DNA of 64,000 nucleotides from Mixta gaviniae (GCF_002953195.1 NZ_CP026377.1:868001-932000); one strand, 5' to 3'. Shown: positions 1 to 10,405, counted from the first letter of the stretch. Notes: generated from the sequence alone by a model not told the origin. Numbers and translations are program-made.

Positions 1-2
1 GT

Positions 3-401
3 GAGGCGGGCCATCAGCTGGAGCTGAGCGATATCGATATCGAACCGCTGCTGCCACCGGCATTCACCGCTATCGCCGATGTCGATACCTTTATGCAGCG
101 TCTGCCGGAGCTGGACGATGCGTTCGCCAGCCGCGTGCAGGCCGCGCGCGAGGCGGGCAAAGTGCTGCGCTTTGTCGGCGCAATAGAAGAGGGCGGCCGC
201 TGCCGCGTGAAGATCGACGCGGTCGACGGCAATGATCCGCTGTATAAAGTGAAAAACGGCGAGAACGCGCTGGCGTTTTACAGCCGCTACTACCAGCCGA
301 TTCCGCTGGTGCTGCGCGGTTACGGCGCCGGCAATGACGTCACCGCCGCCGGGGTGTTCGCCGATCTGCTGCGCACGCTGTCATGGAAGTTAGGAGTTTA
401 A
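3..401 (+). CDS. thrA: Bifunctional aspartokinase I / homoserine dehydrogenase I, C-terminal part
   Basis: Partial gene, cut by the left edge of the window; the 132 codons that remain are the end of the homoserine dehydrogenase half. In the full enzyme this half reduces aspartate semialdehyde to homoserine in the cytoplasm, feeding threonine and methionine synthesis. The reading frame is open from base 3. The tail contains the stretch [20 protein letters not shown] and ends in TLSWKLGV, both typical of enteric ThrA. The stop codon is followed after one base by the thrB start, so the two genes are cotranscribed and probably translationally coupled. The thr leader and attenuator would lie outside the window. 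Confidence 0.95.
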   Translation, partial: EAGHQLELSDIDIEPLLPPAFTAIADVDTFMQRLPELDDAFASRVQAAREAGKVLRFVGAIEEGGRCRVKIDAVDGNDPLYKVKNGENALAFYSRYYQPIPLVLRGYGAGNDVTAAGVFADLLRTLSWKLGV

Positions 402-402
402 C

Positions 403-1332
403 ATGGTGAAAATTTACGCGCCGGCCTCAATCGGCAACGTCAGCGTCGGCTTTGACGTACTGGGCGCGGCGGTGTCGCCGCTGGATGGCTCGCTGCTGGG
501 CGACTGCGTCACCGTTGAGGCGGCGGAGAGCTTCAGCCTGGAGAATCAGGGCCGTTTTGTCAGCAAGCTGCCGGCGAACAGGGAAGAGAATATCGTTTAC
601 CAGTGCTGGACGCGCTTTTGCGAAGCTATCGGCAAAACCGTGCCGGTGCGCATGACGCTGGAGAAAAACATGCCGATAGGCTCCGGCCTGGGCTCCAGCG
701 CCTGCTCCGTGGTAGCGGGCCTGATGGCGATGAACGAATTTTGCGGCAGGCCGCTGGATGACAACCAGCTGCTGGCGCTGATGGGCGAGCTGGAAGGGCG
801 CATTTCCGGCAGCGTACACTACGATAACGTGGCGCCCTGTTTCCTGGGCGGTCTGCAGCTGATGCTGGAAGAGAACGGCATCATCAGCCAGGCGGTGCCC
901 TGTTTTGATGACTGGCTGTGGGTAATGGCCTATCCCGGCATTAAGGTTTCTACCGCCGAGGCGCGGGCGATCCTGCCGGCGCAGTATCGCAAAGAGGATT
1001 GTATTAAGCACGGGCGCTACCTGGCGGGCTTTATTCACGCCTGTCATACCGCCCAGCCGCAGCTGGCGGCGAAACTGATGCGCGATGTGATTGCTGAGCC
1101 GTACCGCACCAGGCTGCTGCCGGGCTTCGCCGAAGCGCGCCAGGCGGCGCAGGATATCGGCGCGCTCGCCTGCGGCATTTCCGGGTCCGGTCCGACGCTG
1201 TTTGCGGTCTGCGATAACCGCGACACGGCGCAGCGAATGGCAGACTGGCTGCAGCAACACTATCTGCAAAATGATGAAGGCTTCGTCCATATTTGCCGTG
1301 CCGACACGGCGGGCGCACGAAAACTGGGATAA
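403..1332 (+). CDS. thrB: Homoserine kinase
   Basis: Phosphorylates homoserine with ATP to O-phosphohomoserine, the fourth step from aspartate to threonine; cytoplasmic GHMP-family kinase. The protein has 309 residues, the usual length for enterics. The glycine/serine-rich ATP loop [10 protein letters not shown] lies at residues 91-100, and the C-terminal [12 protein letters not shown] motif of GHMP kinases is also present. The start ATG has TAGGAG upstream, overlapping the end of thrA. It is the second gene of thrABC, one base after thrA and three bases before thrC. Confidence 0.97.
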   Translation: MVKIYAPASIGNVSVGFDVLGAAVSPLDGSLLGDCVTVEAAESFSLENQGRFVSKLPANREENIVYQCWTRFCEAIGKTVPVRMTLEKNMPIGSGLGSSACSVVAGLMAMNEFCGRPLDDNQLLALMGELEGRISGSVHYDNVAPCFLGGLQLMLEENGIISQAVPCFDDWLWVMAYPGIKVSTAEARAILPAQYRKEDCIKHGRYLAGFIHACHTAQPQLAAKLMRDVIAEPYRTRLLPGFAEARQAAQDIGALACGISGSGPTLFAVCDNRDTAQRMADWLQQHYLQNDEGFVHICRADTAGARKLG

Positions 1333-1335
1333 CGC

Positions 1336-2622
1336 ATGAAACTCTACAATCTTAAGGATCATAACGAACAGGTTAGTTTCGCGCAGGCGGTGAAGCAGGG
1401 CCTGGGCAAGCAGCAGGGGCTGTTCTTTCCGCTGGAGCTGCCGGAATTTGAGCTGACCGATATCGACGCCATGCTGGAGATGGATTTCGTCACCCGCAGC
1501 AGCAAGATCCTTTCCGCCTATATCGGCGACGAGATCCCTGCGCATCAGCTGGCGGAGCGGGTAAAGGCAGCGTTCGCGTTTCCGGCGCCGGTGGCGCAGG
1601 TCACGGAAGATATCGCCTGTCTGGAGCTGTTCCACGGCCCGACGCTGGCGTTTAAAGATTTCGGCGGCCGTTTTATGGCGCAGATGCTCTCCTATATCAG
1701 CGGCTCCGATGAGCAGCTCACCATCCTGACGGCGACCTCCGGCGATACCGGCGCGGCGGTCGCTCACGCATTTTACGGCATGGAAAACGTGCGCGTGGTG
1801 ATCCTCTATCCGCAGGGCAAAATCAGCCCGCTGCAGGAGAAGCTGTTCTGTACGCTGGGCGGCAATATCCACACCCTTGCCATCGACGGCGATTTCGATG
1901 CCTGTCAGGCGCTGGTAAAGCAGGCGTTTGACGACGAAGAGCTGAAAAAAGCGATCGGCCTTAACTCGGCGAACTCCATTAACATCAGCCGCCTGCTGGC
2001 GCAGATCTGCTACTACTTCGAGGCGGTAGCGCAGCTGCCGCAGGAGAAACGCAATCAGCTGGTGATCTCGGTGCCGAGCGGCAACTTCGGCGATCTGACG
2101 GCGGGCCTGCTGGCGAAATCGCTGGGGCTGCCGGTGAAGCGCTTTATCGCCGCCACCAACCGCAACGATACGGTGCCGCGTTTTCTCGCCAGCGGCGCCT
2201 GGCAGCCGAATACCACCGTTTCTACGCTGTCGAACGCGATGGATGTCAGCCAGCCGAACAACTGGCCGCGCGTCGAGGAGCTGTTCCGCCGCAAAACCTG
2301 GCGCCTGAGCGATCTCGGTTTTGGCGCGGTGGATGATGAGACCACCCGCGGCGCGATGCGTGAACTGGCGCAGCTGGGCTATGTTTCTGAGCCGCACGCC
2401 GCCATCGCCTGGCATATGCTGCGCGAGCAGCTGCAGCCGGGTGAATATGGCCTGTTCCTCGGCACCGCGCATCCGGCGAAGTTTAAGGAGAGCGTTGAAG
2501 CGATCCTGCAGCAGACGCTGCCGCTGCCGCCGGAGCTGGCAGAGCGCGCCGGGTTGCCGCTGCTGTCGCATGAGATGAAGCCGGATTTCGCCGAGCTGCG
2601 CTTTTTCTTAACGCAGCTGTAA
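1336..2622 (+). CDS. thrC: Threonine synthase
   Basis: PLP-dependent enzyme that converts O-phosphohomoserine to threonine and phosphate, the last step of the pathway. The protein has 428 residues, the same length as in E. coli. The PLP lysine is expected at K107 in the motif GPTLAFKDFGG, and the phosphate-binding segment TATSGDTGAAVAHAF follows. It is the last gene of thrABC; a strong terminator follows 15 bases after the stop. Confidence 0.97.
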   Translation: MKLYNLKDHNEQVSFAQAVKQGLGKQQGLFFPLELPEFELTDIDAMLEMDFVTRSSKILSAYIGDEIPAHQLAERVKAAFAFPAPVAQVTEDIACLELFHGPTLAFKDFGGRFMAQMLSYISGSDEQLTILTATSGDTGAAVAHAFYGMENVRVVILYPQGKISPLQEKLFCTLGGNIHTLAIDGDFDACQALVKQAFDDEELKKAIGLNSANSINISRLLAQICYYFEAVAQLPQEKRNQLVISVPSGNFGDLTAGLLAKSLGLPVKRFIAATNRNDTVPRFLASGAWQPNTTVSTLSNAMDVSQPNNWPRVEELFRRKTWRLSDLGFGAVDDETTRGAMRELAQLGYVSEPHAAIAWHMLREQLQPGEYGLFLGTAHPAKFKESVEAILQQTLPLPPELAERAGLPLLSHEMKPDFAELRFFLTQL

Positions 2623-2636
2623 CCGGTATCCGCAAT

Positions 2637-2665
2637 AAAAAAGCCGCCTCCGGGGCGGCTTTTTG
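2637..2665 (+). terminator. Terminator after thrC (bidirectional)
   Basis: The stem AAGCCGCC pairs with GGCGGCTT around a short TCCGG loop, with A residues before and T residues after. It can therefore end thr transcription and also yaaA transcription from the opposite strand, whose stop is 12 bases away. Confidence 0.9.
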
Positions 2666-2676
2666 TTATCCGGCGC

Positions 2677-3453
2677 TTACGCCTGTTCGTGGCGCTTAAA
2701 TACCAGTTCATCGCCGCGGCTGCCCGCCGCATCGAAGAAATAGCCTTCCAGATTGAATTCAGTCAGCTGTCGTGCGTCGCTCAGGCGATTTTCGATGATA
2801 TAGCGGCACATCAGGCCGCGCGCCTTCTTGGCGTAGAAGCTAATGACTTTGAACTTGCCGTTTTTCTCGTCGAGGAACACGGGCTTAATAATCCGGCCGT
2901 TGATCTTTTTCGGCTGTACGGCGCGGAAGTATTCGTCGGAGGCGAGGTTGATCAACAGATCGTCGCCCTGCGCCGCCAGCGCGGCGTTCAGCGTTTGCGT
3001 CAGGGTTTCGCCCCAGAAGCTGTAGAGATCTTTCCCCGCCGGGTTTGGCAGCCGGGTGCCCATCTCCAGACGGTAGGGCTGCATCAGATCCAACGGGCGC
3101 AGCACGCCATAAAGCCCTGACAGCATGCGCAGGTGCTGCTGGGCGAAATCGAAATCCGCCTCGCTAAATCGCTCTGCCTGCAGGCCGGTATAAACATCGC
3201 CTTTAAACGCCAGAATCGCCTGGCGCGCGTTTTCCGACGTAAAGTGCGGGTGCCAGTCGTTGAAACGTTCGGCGTTCAGCAGCGCCAGCTTATCACTAAT
3301 ACTCATCAGCGAGGCGATATCGGCGGGCGTCAGCGTGCGCGCTACCGCGACCAGTTCTTGTGATTTTTCTAACAGCGCGGGCTGCGTATAGCGCTGCGTG
3401 GCCAGCGGCGTGGCGTAGTCAAGCGTCTTGGCTGGCGATATGACCATCAACAT
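2677..3453 (-). CDS. yaaA: Peroxide stress resistance protein YaaA (UPF0246)
   Basis: Member of the YaaA/UPF0246 family. In E. coli it is induced by OxyR and protects DNA and protein from hydrogen peroxide by lowering free intracellular iron; its biochemical activity is still unclear. The protein has 258 residues, as in E. coli, and begins with the family signature [25 protein letters not shown] precedes the start. It lies convergent with thrC and divergent from talB. The neighbours seen in E. coli (yaaX, yaaJ) are absent here. Confidence 0.95.
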   Translation of the reverse strand: MLMVISPAKTLDYATPLATQRYTQPALLEKSQELVAVARTLTPADIASLMSISDKLALLNAERFNDWHPHFTSENARQAILAFKGDVYTGLQAERFSEADFDFAQQHLRMLSGLYGVLRPLDLMQPYRLEMGTRLPNPAGKDLYSFWGETLTQTLNAALAAQGDDLLINLASDEYFRAVQPKKINGRIIKPVFLDEKNGKFKVISFYAKKARGLMCRYIIENRLSDARQLTEFNLEGYFFDAAGSRGDELVFKRHEQA

Positions 3454-3587
3454 AGGGAATTCCTTAGCGTAACCCGCAGGTTCTGTTCTCTTTTCTCGGT
3501 TCTCGCCGCCGATGTTAACAAAAAAGCGTCGCGCTCAGGCAAATCATTACTATCGGTCAGGCCTGTGCGATTCGCATCATCCGCGCA

Positions 3588-3615
3588 TTGCGCGTCGGAT
3601 TGCGCATGATATTAT
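3588..3615 (+). promoter_or_regulatory. Candidate sigma-70 promoter of talB
   Basis: TTGCGC at 3588-3593 and TATTAT at 3610-3615 are separated by 16 bases, about 48 bases before the talB start. This is a position and consensus match only. Confidence 0.45.
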
Positions 3616-3662
3616 CGCAACAGACTTTTACCCCTGACAGTGACATATCAAGAGAACCCATC

Positions 3663-4616
3663 ATGACGGATAAACTTACTTCTTTGCGTCAGCTGACAAC
3701 TGTCGTTGCCGACACCGGCGATATCGCAGCAATGAAGCTGTACCAGCCGCAGGACGCCACCACCAACCCTTCTCTGATTCTCAACGCCGCGCAGATCCCG
3801 GAATACCGCAAGCTGATCGATGAAGCTATCAGCTGGGCGCGTCAGCAGAGCAGCAATAAAGAAGAACAAATTCAGTACGCCTCTGACAAGCTGGCGGTAA
3901 ATATCGGTCTGGAAATTCTGAAGCTGATCCCGGGCCGCATCTCCACCGAAGTGGATGCTCGTCTCTCTTACGATACCGAAGCGAGCATCGCCAAAGCGCG
4001 CAGCCTGATTAAGCTCTATAACGACGCCGGCATCAGCAACGACCGCATCCTGATTAAACTCGCCTCCACCTGGCAGGGCATCCGCGCCGCTGAGCAGCTG
4101 GAAAAAGAGGGCATCAACTGTAACCTGACGCTGCTGTTCTCCTTCGCGCAGGCGCGCGCCTGCGCCGAAGCGGGCGTTTACCTGATCTCTCCGTTCGTTG
4201 GCCGTATCCTCGATTGGTATAAAGCCAATACCGACAAAAAAGAGTACGCGCCGCACGAAGATCCGGGCGTGGTTTCCGTTAGCGAAATCTATGAGTACTA
4301 CAAACAGCACGGCTACGAGACCGTGGTGATGGGCGCCAGCTTCCGCAACGTCGGCGAAATTCTGGAACTGGCCGGCTGTGACCGTCTGACCATCTCTCCG
4401 TCTCTGCTGAAAGAGCTGGCCGAGAGCGAAGGCAGCGTTGAGCGTAAACTCTCTTTCAGCGGCGAAGTCAAAGCGCGTCCGGCGAAAATGACCGAAGCGG
4501 AATTCCTGTGGCAGCATAACCAGGACCCGATGGCGGTAGACAAACTGGCGCAGGGCATCCGCAACTTTGCGGTTGACCAGGGCAAGCTGGAAAAAATGAT
4601 CGCAGATCTGCTGTAA
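3663..4616 (+). CDS. talB: Transaldolase B
   Basis: Non-oxidative pentose phosphate enzyme moving a dihydroxyacetone unit from sedoheptulose 7-phosphate to glyceraldehyde 3-phosphate. From this ATG the protein is 317 residues, exactly the E. coli TalB length; an in-frame start 75 bases upstream would only add promoter sequence and is rejected. The Schiff-base lysine is K132 in [13 protein letters not shown], and DATTNPSL near residue 31 is the usual phosphate-site motif. Monocistronic; a strong hairpin follows. Confidence 0.97.
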   Translation: MTDKLTSLRQLTTVVADTGDIAAMKLYQPQDATTNPSLILNAAQIPEYRKLIDEAISWARQQSSNKEEQIQYASDKLAVNIGLEILKLIPGRISTEVDARLSYDTEASIAKARSLIKLYNDAGISNDRILIKLASTWQGIRAAEQLEKEGINCNLTLLFSFAQARACAEAGVYLISPFVGRILDWYKANTDKKEYAPHEDPGVVSVSEIYEYYKQHGYETVVMGASFRNVGEILELAGCDRLTISPSLLKELAESEGSVERKLSFSGEVKARPAKMTEAEFLWQHNQDPMAVDKLAQGIRNFAVDQGKLEKMIADLL

Positions 4617-4623
4617 TCATCCT

Positions 4624-4653
4624 CTGCCGCAGCCGACGCATCGGCTGCGGCAG
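4624..4653 (+). terminator. Hairpin after talB
   Basis: A perfect 13-bp stem (CTGCCGCAGCCGA with its complement) closes a 4-base loop 7 bases after the talB stop. There is no immediate T run (ATCTTTTCTC comes about 16 bases later), so it may stabilise the mRNA end rather than act as a classic intrinsic terminator. Confidence 0.6.
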
Positions 4654-4745
4654 CGCAGGCATCTTTTCTCTCCCTGTAGTATCCTTGGCGACAATCTCAA
4701 ACCCTTACCGATCGCGCTGCGGCGGTACCTCTCATGAATAACATT

Positions 4746-5333
4746 ATGAATACGTTACGCATTGGACTTATTTCCGTTTCAGATCGCGCCGCTAACGGCA
4801 TTTATCAGGATCAGGGCATTCCGGCGCTGGAAAGCTGGCTCGCCTCGGCGCTGACCACCCCCTTTGTTATCGAGACGCGCCTGGTGCCGGATGAGCAGCC
4901 GCTGATCGAGGAAGCGCTCTGCGAGCTGGTGGATGAGCGGTTCTGCCATCTGGTGCTGACCACCGGCGGCACCGGGCCGGCGCGCCGCGACGTGACGCCG
5001 GACGCGACGCTGGCCGTCGCCGATCGGGTGATGCCGGGCTTCGGTGAGCAGATGCGCCAGATCAGCCTGCGCTTTGTGCCGACGGCGATTCTGTCGCGCC
5101 AGACCGGTGTGATCCGTAAACAGTCGCTGATCCTGAATCTGCCGGGCCAGCCGAAATCGATCAAAGAGACGCTGGAAGGGCTGAAAGATGAGCAGGGCGC
5201 GACGCTGGTGCCCGGCATTTTCGCCAGCGTGCCATATTGCATTCAGCTGCTGGAAGGCCCTTATATTGAAACGGATCCGCAGGTAGTAGCAGCTTTTCGC
5301 CCGAAAAGCGCCCGACGTGATACAAACGCCTGA
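4746..5333 (+). CDS. mog: Molybdopterin adenylyltransferase
   Basis: Adenylates molybdopterin in molybdenum cofactor synthesis, preparing it for metal insertion by MoeA. The 195-residue product from this ATG matches E. coli Mog in length and starts MNTLRIGLISVSDRAANG. An upstream in-frame ATG at 4734 would add four residues and cannot be excluded. The MoCF-domain motif TTGGTGPARRDVTPDAT lies at residues 72-88. It follows talB on the same strand, as in E. coli, but a strong hairpin lies between them. Confidence 0.95.
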   Translation: MNTLRIGLISVSDRAANGIYQDQGIPALESWLASALTTPFVIETRLVPDEQPLIEEALCELVDERFCHLVLTTGGTGPARRDVTPDATLAVADRVMPGFGEQMRQISLRFVPTAILSRQTGVIRKQSLILNLPGQPKSIKETLEGLKDEQGATLVPGIFASVPYCIQLLEGPYIETDPQVVAAFRPKSARRDTNA

Positions 5334-5350
5334 AAATCCGCTTTTTCAGG
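5329..5350 (+). terminator. Inverted repeat at the end of mog
   Basis: CCTGAAAA and TTTTCAGG form an 8-bp stem around TCCGCT, overlapping the mog stop codon. No U tract follows, so it is terminator-like only. Confidence 0.5.
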
Positions 5351-5374
5351 CATAAGATCCAGCGCCGCTGGTGT

Positions 5375-5433
5375 CGAGAAAAGTTGACGTTATAGTAACG
5401 GGAGTTTTACAGCTAAACGCCAACTTTTTCTCG
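5375..5433 (+). promoter_or_regulatory. Inverted repeat upstream of the MFS transporter
   Basis: CGAGAAAAGTTG (5375-5386) is mirrored by CAACTTTTTCTCG (5421-5433), with one extra T, around a 34-base centre just before the transporter's likely ATG. TTGACG at 5384-5389 could be a -35 element. The repeat could be a leader stem-loop or an operator. Confidence 0.4.
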
Positions 5434-5451
5434 CCTCTGGATGCGTACGCC

Positions 5452-6762
5452 ATGCTGGATAACCCACAGACTCGCCGACTCAACCGGCAAGATTATAAGA
5501 CGCTGTCGCTGGCCGCTCTGGGCGGCGCGCTTGAATTCTACGATTTTATTATCTTCGTTTTCTTCGCGGCGGCGATCGGCGAGCTGTTCTTTCCACCCGA
5601 TATTCCTGACTGGCTGCGTCAGCTACAAACCTTTGGCATTTTCGCCGCCGGCTATCTGGCGCGCCCGTTGGGCGGCATGGTGATGGCGCACTTTGGCGAT
5701 CGGGGAGGGCGCAAAAAAATGTTCAGCCTGAGCATTCTGTTGATGGCGCTGCCGACGCTGGCGATAGGCATGTTGCCCGATTACCATGCTATCGGCATGG
5801 CGGCGCCGCTACTGCTTTTGCTGATGCGCATGCTGCAGGGCGCCGCCATCGGCGGCGAAGTGCCGGGCGCCTGGGTTTTCGTCGCGGAGCATGTGCCGGA
5901 AAAGCGCATCGGTATCGCCTGCGGCACGCTGACCGCCGGGTTGACCGCCGGCATTCTGCTGGGATCGCTTGTCGCCACCCTGATCAATGCCACGCTTTCG
6001 CCTGCGGCCATCGCCGCCGGCGGCTGGCGTATTCCTTTCTTTATCGGCGGCGCCTTTGGTCTGGCGGCGATGTACCTGCGCCGCTGGCTGCAGGAAACCC
6101 CGGTATTTCAGCAGATGCAGGCGCGCAAGGCGCTCTCTGAGGCGCTGCCGCTGCGCCGCGTTTTTCAACATCACAAACGCGCCGTGGCGCTCTCTATGTT
6201 GCTGACCTGGCTGCTCTCCGCCTGCATTGTCGTGGTCATTTTGATGGCGCCCGCGCTGCTGCAAAAGCAGCATGGCCTGTCCGCTGCGCTGACGCTGCAG
6301 GCTAACAGCCTGGCCACCGTGATGCTGCTGCTGGGCTGCATTCTCTTTGGGCTGCTGGCTGACAGGCTGGGCGCCGCGCGCGTGCTGATTGGCGGCTCTT
6401 TGCTGCTGGCGTTGTGCAGCTGGCTGTTCTTTACCCATGCCGCCGATTCAGTCACGGCGCTGTTTGTCACCTATGCGGCGGCGGGGCTGAGCGTCGGCGT
6501 GGTCGGCGTGGTGCCTTTCGTGATGGTGCGCGCGTTCCCGGCGGCGATACGCTTTAGCGGCATCTCCTTTTCCTACAACATCGCCTACGCCGTTTTCGGC
6601 GGTCTGACGCCGATTTGCGTGACCTTGATGATGACCCTGACGCCGCTGGCGCCCGCCTGGTATGTGCTGGCACTCGCCGCTATCGGCCTGCTGCTCGGCC
6701 TCTGGCTTAAACGTGACGCTGGCGGCGAACCCCTCGGCGAACGCGCCGATATCTGCGGCTGA
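5452..6762 (+). CDS. MFS transporter of the metabolite:H+ symporter (MHS) type
   Basis: Inner-membrane secondary transporter with about 12 hydrophobic helices; substrate unknown. The MHS/sugar-porter signature appears as ARPLGGMVMAHFGDRGGRKK in the loop after helix 2, and LMRMLQGAAIGGEVPGAW marks helix 4. The family includes ProP, ShiA and KgtP. From the ATG at 5452 the protein has 436 residues. A GTG at 5371 would add 27 non-hydrophobic residues encoded by an inverted repeat, so the downstream start is preferred, although neither has a good ribosome-binding site. It occupies the place of satP/yaaW/yaaI in E. coli, between mog and dnaK. Confidence 0.85.
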   Translation: MLDNPQTRRLNRQDYKTLSLAALGGALEFYDFIIFVFFAAAIGELFFPPDIPDWLRQLQTFGIFAAGYLARPLGGMVMAHFGDRGGRKKMFSLSILLMALPTLAIGMLPDYHAIGMAAPLLLLLMRMLQGAAIGGEVPGAWVFVAEHVPEKRIGIACGTLTAGLTAGILLGSLVATLINATLSPAAIAAGGWRIPFFIGGAFGLAAMYLRRWLQETPVFQQMQARKALSEALPLRRVFQHHKRAVALSMLLTWLLSACIVVVILMAPALLQKQHGLSAALTLQANSLATVMLLLGCILFGLLADRLGAARVLIGGSLLLALCSWLFFTHAADSVTALFVTYAAAGLSVGVVGVVPFVMVRAFPAAIRFSGISFSYNIAYAVFGGLTPICVTLMMTLTPLAPAWYVLALAAIGLLLGLWLKRDAGGEPLGERADICG

Positions 6763-6856
6763 AAACGGCCCTGTCGCGTTGGGCGGGGCCAGCCGCTTTC
6801 CCCGCCGCGCGGCAGACGGCGATTTCTGCGGCAAAAGCGAATTTTTTTTCTTTTGG

Positions 6857-6888
6857 CCCTTGATGCCGTCCGGGATGGCCCCATCTTA
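6857..6888 (+). promoter_or_regulatory. Heat-shock (sigma-32) promoter P1 of dnaK
   Basis: CCCTTGATG at 6857-6865 and CCCCATCTTA at 6879-6888, 13 bases apart, match the sigma-32 consensus and closely resemble dnaKp1 of E. coli. Confidence 0.9.
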
Positions 6889-6937
6889 TTTGGCATCCGA
6901 GGTTATGTGCCCGGAAAAAAAAGCGCGGCGCCGGGAG

Positions 6938-6964
6938 TTGAAACGGCAAAAACCGCCCGCATTA
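6938..6964 (+). promoter_or_regulatory. Possible second heat-shock promoter of dnaK
   Basis: TTGAAAC at 6938 and CCCGCATTA at 6956 resemble dnaKp2 of E. coli in sequence and position, about 50 bases before the start codon. The match is weaker than P1. Confidence 0.5.
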
Positions 6965-7011
6965 AGTGTGCATAACCTGATTTGCAATGAATTCAAGTGG
7001 GAGACGTTTAG

Positions 7012-8922
7012 ATGGGTAAGATTATTGGTATTGACCTCGGTACAACCAACTCATGTGTTGCCATTATGGATGGCACCAAAGCGCGCGTGCTGGAGAATGC
7101 CGAAGGCGACCGCACCACGCCGTCAATTATCGCGTATACCCAGGATGGTGAAACCCTGGTTGGTCAGCCTGCTAAACGTCAGGCTGTGACGAACCCGCAG
7201 AACACCCTGTTTGCGATCAAACGTCTGATCGGCCGTCGTTTCCAGGACGAAGAAGTACAGCGTGATATCAAAATCATGCCTTACAAAATCACTCAGTCCG
7301 ATAACGGCGATGCCTGGCTTGACGTGAAAGGCCAGAAAATGGCGCCGCCGCAGATCTCTGCGGAAGTGCTGAAAAAAATGAAGAAAACTGCTGAAGATTA
7401 CCTGGGCGAACCGGTAACCGAAGCGGTCATTACTGTACCAGCCTACTTTAACGATGCGCAGCGTCAGGCAACCAAAGACGCCGGCCGTATCGCAGGTCTG
7501 GAAGTAAAACGCATCATCAACGAACCGACCGCTGCGGCGCTGGCCTACGGCCTGGACAAAGGTCAGGGCAACCGCACCATCGCGGTCTATGACCTGGGCG
7601 GCGGTACCTTCGATATCTCTATTATCGAAATCGATGAAGTCGACGGCGAAAAAACCTTTGAAGTTCTGGCGACCAACGGTGACACCCACCTGGGTGGCGA
7701 AGACTTCGACAGCCGTCTGATCAACTATCTGGTTGCTGAGTTCAAGAAAGATCAGGGTATCGATCTGCACAACGATCCGCTGGCAATGCAGCGTCTGAAA
7801 GAAGCGGCTGAAAAAGCGAAAATCGAGCTTTCCTCCGCGCAGCAGACTGACGTGAACCTGCCGTACATTACGGCGGATGCGACCGGCCCGAAACACCTGA
7901 ACATCAAAGTGACCCGTGCCAAACTGGAATCACTGGTAGAAGATCTGGTTGCCCGCTCTATTGAGCCGCTGAAAGTGGCGCTGCAGGACGCCGGCCTCTC
8001 CGTCTCCGACATCAACGACGTGATCCTGGTCGGTGGTCAGACGCGTATGCCGATGGTACAGGCGAAAGTGGCTGAATTCTTCGGTAAAGAGCCGCGTAAA
8101 GACGTTAACCCTGACGAAGCGGTTGCCGTTGGCGCTGCGGTACAGGGCGGCGTGCTGGCAGGCGACGTGAAAGACGTGCTGCTGCTGGACGTGACCCCGC
8201 TGTCGCTGGGCATCGAAACCATGGGCGGCGTGATGACTTCGCTGATCGCCAAGAACACCACCATCCCGACCAAGCACAGCCAAGTGTTCTCTACCGCTGA
8301 AGACAACCAGTCTGCGGTGACCATCCATGTGCTGCAGGGTGAGCGTAAACGTTCAGCGGACAACAAATCGCTGGGTCAGTTTAACCTGGACGGTATTCAG
8401 CCGGCGCCGCGCGGTATGCCGCAGATCGAAGTCACCTTCGATATCGATGCCGACGGTATCCTGCACGTTTCCGCGAAGGACAAAAACTCAGGCAAAGAGC
8501 AGAAGATCACCATCAAAGCTTCTTCTGGTCTGAATGAAGACGAAATCCAGAAAATGGTGCGCGACGCTGAAGCGAACGCCGAAGCTGACCGTAAATTCGA
8601 AGAGCTGGTACAGGCGCGCAACCAGGGCGATCAGATTGCCCATAGCACCCGTAAGCAGCTGGACGAAGCGGGCGACAAGATCTCCGCAGACGAGAAAGCG
8701 CCAATCGAATCCGCGCTGAACGATCTGAACACCGCGCTGAAAGGTGAAGATAAAGCGGACATCGAAGCGAAAATCCAGGCGCTGGTGCAGGTTTCCGGCA
8801 AGCTGATGGAGTTCGCGCAGCAGCAGCAGGGCCAGCCGGCCGACGCCGCTGACGCTTCTGCGAAGAAAGAAGATGACGTTGTCGACGCTGAATTCGAAGA
8901 AGTGAAAGACAATAAAAAATAA
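7012..8922 (+). CDS. dnaK: Molecular chaperone DnaK (Hsp70)
   Basis: ATP-driven chaperone that folds nascent and stressed proteins with DnaJ and GrpE and holds sigma-32 for degradation. It has 636 residues (E. coli 638). The N-terminal nucleotide-binding domain carries [12 protein letters not shown] at residue 6 onward and [16 protein letters not shown] near 190. The interdomain linker [15 protein letters not shown] follows near 385-400, then the substrate-binding domain and a disordered tail ending EEVKDNKK, which includes the EEVxD-type end. Codon use is strongly biased, as expected for high expression. The gene is preceded by sigma-32 promoters and followed by dnaJ. Confidence 0.99.
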   Translation: MGKIIGIDLGTTNSCVAIMDGTKARVLENAEGDRTTPSIIAYTQDGETLVGQPAKRQAVTNPQNTLFAIKRLIGRRFQDEEVQRDIKIMPYKITQSDNGDAWLDVKGQKMAPPQISAEVLKKMKKTAEDYLGEPVTEAVITVPAYFNDAQRQATKDAGRIAGLEVKRIINEPTAAALAYGLDKGQGNRTIAVYDLGGGTFDISIIEIDEVDGEKTFEVLATNGDTHLGGEDFDSRLINYLVAEFKKDQGIDLHNDPLAMQRLKEAAEKAKIELSSAQQTDVNLPYITADATGPKHLNIKVTRAKLESLVEDLVARSIEPLKVALQDAGLSVSDINDVILVGGQTRMPMVQAKVAEFFGKEPRKDVNPDEAVAVGAAVQGGVLAGDVKDVLLLDVTPLSLGIETMGGVMTSLIAKNTTIPTKHSQVFSTAEDNQSAVTIHVLQGERKRSADNKSLGQFNLDGIQPAPRGMPQIEVTFDIDADGILHVSAKDKNSGKEQKITIKASSGLNEDEIQKMVRDAEANAEADRKFEELVQARNQGDQIAHSTRKQLDEAGDKISADEKAPIESALNDLNTALKGEDKADIEAKIQALVQVSGKLMEFAQQQQGQPADAADASAKKEDDVVDAEFEEVKDNKK

Positions 8923-8970
8923 TTGCCCCTGACCGGGCGCGGCGGTTGCCCTGACAACCGCTGGTAACCA

Positions 8971-9002
8971 GCACGGGCGTAGGAGTTTCTCCACGCCCGT
9001 GC
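8971..9002 (+). other. Strong hairpin between dnaK and dnaJ
   Basis: GCACGGGCGT pairs with ACGCCCGTGC, and inside it GGAG pairs with CTCC around TTT, giving a 14-bp stem with one bulge. It has no T tract, so it is probably an intercistronic mRNA-stability or partial attenuation element rather than a full terminator. A similar intergenic structure exists in E. coli dnaKJ. Confidence 0.75.
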
Positions 9003-9030
9003 ATGCATGTTAAGGGCAGGAAAGATAACA

Positions 9031-10173
9031 ATGGCGAAAACAGACTATTACGAGATTTTAGGCGTCCCGAAGTCTGCGGAAGAGCGTGAAATCAAAAAGG
9101 CCTATAAACGCCTGGCGATGAAATACCATCCTGACCGCAATCCGGGGGATAAGGAAGCCGAAGCCAAATTCAAAGAAGTTAAAGAGGCTTACGAAATCCT
9201 GACCGACGCGCAGAAGCGCGCCGCATACGATCAGTACGGTCATGCAGCCTTTGAACAGGGCGGCATGGGCGGCGGCGGTTTTGGCGGCGGCGGCTTCGGC
9301 GGCGGCGCGGACTTTAGCGATATCTTTGGCGACGTCTTTGGCGATATCTTTGGCGGCGGGCGTCGTCAGCGCGCGGCGCGTGGCGCGGATTTACGCTACA
9401 ACATGGAGTTGACGCTGGAAGAAGCGGTCCGCGGCGTGACCAAAGAGATCCGTATTCCCACCCTGCAGGAGTGCGACGTCTGCCACGGCAGCGGCGCGAA
9501 ATCCGGCACGCAGCCGCAGACCTGTCCAACCTGCCACGGCGCAGGCCAGGTGCAGATGCGTCAGGGCTTTTTCACCGTACAGCAGGCGTGCCCGAGCTGT
9601 CATGGCCGCGGCTCCATCATTAAAGATCCCTGCAACGCCTGTCACGGACATGGCCGCGTAGAAAAATCGAAAACGTTGTCGGTGAAAATCCCGGCCGGTG
9701 TCGATACCGGCGATCGTATCCGCCTGAGTGGCGAAGGCGAAGCGGGCGAGCATGGCGCGCCGGCGGGCGATCTCTACGTTCAGGTGGCGGTGAAAAAACA
9801 CCCGATCTTCGAGCGTGAAGATAACAACCTCTATTGCGAAGTGCCGATCAACTTCGCGATGGCTGCGCTGGGCGGCGAAATCGAAGTGCCGACGCTGGAC
9901 GGCCGCGTGAAGCTGAAAGTGCCTGCGGAAACGCAGACCGGCAAGCTGTTCCGCATGCGCGGCAAAGGGGTGAAATCGGTGCGCGGCGGCAGCCAGGGTG
10001 ACCTGCTGTGTCGCGTGGTGGTGGAAACCCCGGTCAGCCTGAGCGAGAAACAGAAATCGCTGTTGCGCGAGCTTGAAGAGAGCTTCGGTGGCCCGAGCGG
10101 CGAGAAAAACAGCCCGCGCTCGAAGAGCTTTTTCGACGGTGTGAAGAAATTTTTCGACGATTTGACGCGTTAA
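9031..10173 (+). CDS. dnaJ: Chaperone co-factor DnaJ (Hsp40)
   Basis: Delivers substrates to DnaK and stimulates its ATPase. The product has 380 residues from [12 protein letters not shown]; an in-frame start 24 bases upstream lacks family support. The J domain (residues 1-70) has HPD at 33-35. A Gly/Phe-rich linker runs from about 75 to 115 and is unusually glycine-rich. Four zinc-binding repeats follow ([32 protein letters not shown]), then the C-terminal substrate-binding domains. It is cotranscribed with dnaK and ends at a terminator. Confidence 0.98.
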   Translation: MAKTDYYEILGVPKSAEEREIKKAYKRLAMKYHPDRNPGDKEAEAKFKEVKEAYEILTDAQKRAAYDQYGHAAFEQGGMGGGGFGGGGFGGGADFSDIFGDVFGDIFGGGRRQRAARGADLRYNMELTLEEAVRGVTKEIRIPTLQECDVCHGSGAKSGTQPQTCPTCHGAGQVQMRQGFFTVQQACPSCHGRGSIIKDPCNACHGHGRVEKSKTLSVKIPAGVDTGDRIRLSGEGEAGEHGAPAGDLYVQVAVKKHPIFEREDNNLYCEVPINFAMAALGGEIEVPTLDGRVKLKVPAETQTGKLFRMRGKGVKSVRGGSQGDLLCRVVVETPVSLSEKQKSLLRELEESFGGPSGEKNSPRSKSFFDGVKKFFDDLTR

Positions 10174-10188
10174 TCGCATCGCCTCCAG

Positions 10189-10214
10189 ACGCCCCGTTAA
10201 GGGGCGTTTTTTTT
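10189..10214 (+). terminator. Terminator after dnaJ
   Basis: ACGCCCC pairs with GGGGCGT around GTTAA, followed by a run of eight T, 15 bases after the dnaJ stop. Confidence 0.95.
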
Positions 10215-10405
10215 ATCCCGCGTTTATCCTCCCCGCTGCCAGTAGATCCGTTACGCTCTAAGGCAGCGTTTTCGCTCTCCTGCCAGCTGCGGTCAGACAG
10301 TTCGTTTTTTACGAGTAAAAAGCGCCAAATAACCTGTTTTTGCCGAACCATTAAAAGACGTATGCTTAGCAGCAAAAGTAAATGATTCGCGAAGAGGAGT
10401 GCGGA

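Noticed and set aside
427..2571. Long open frame of 714 codons on the minus strand across thrB and thrC
   Set aside because: It lies opposite two genes with clear family matches. Its residue content (many Arg, Gln, Ala) is what GC-rich antisense frames give.
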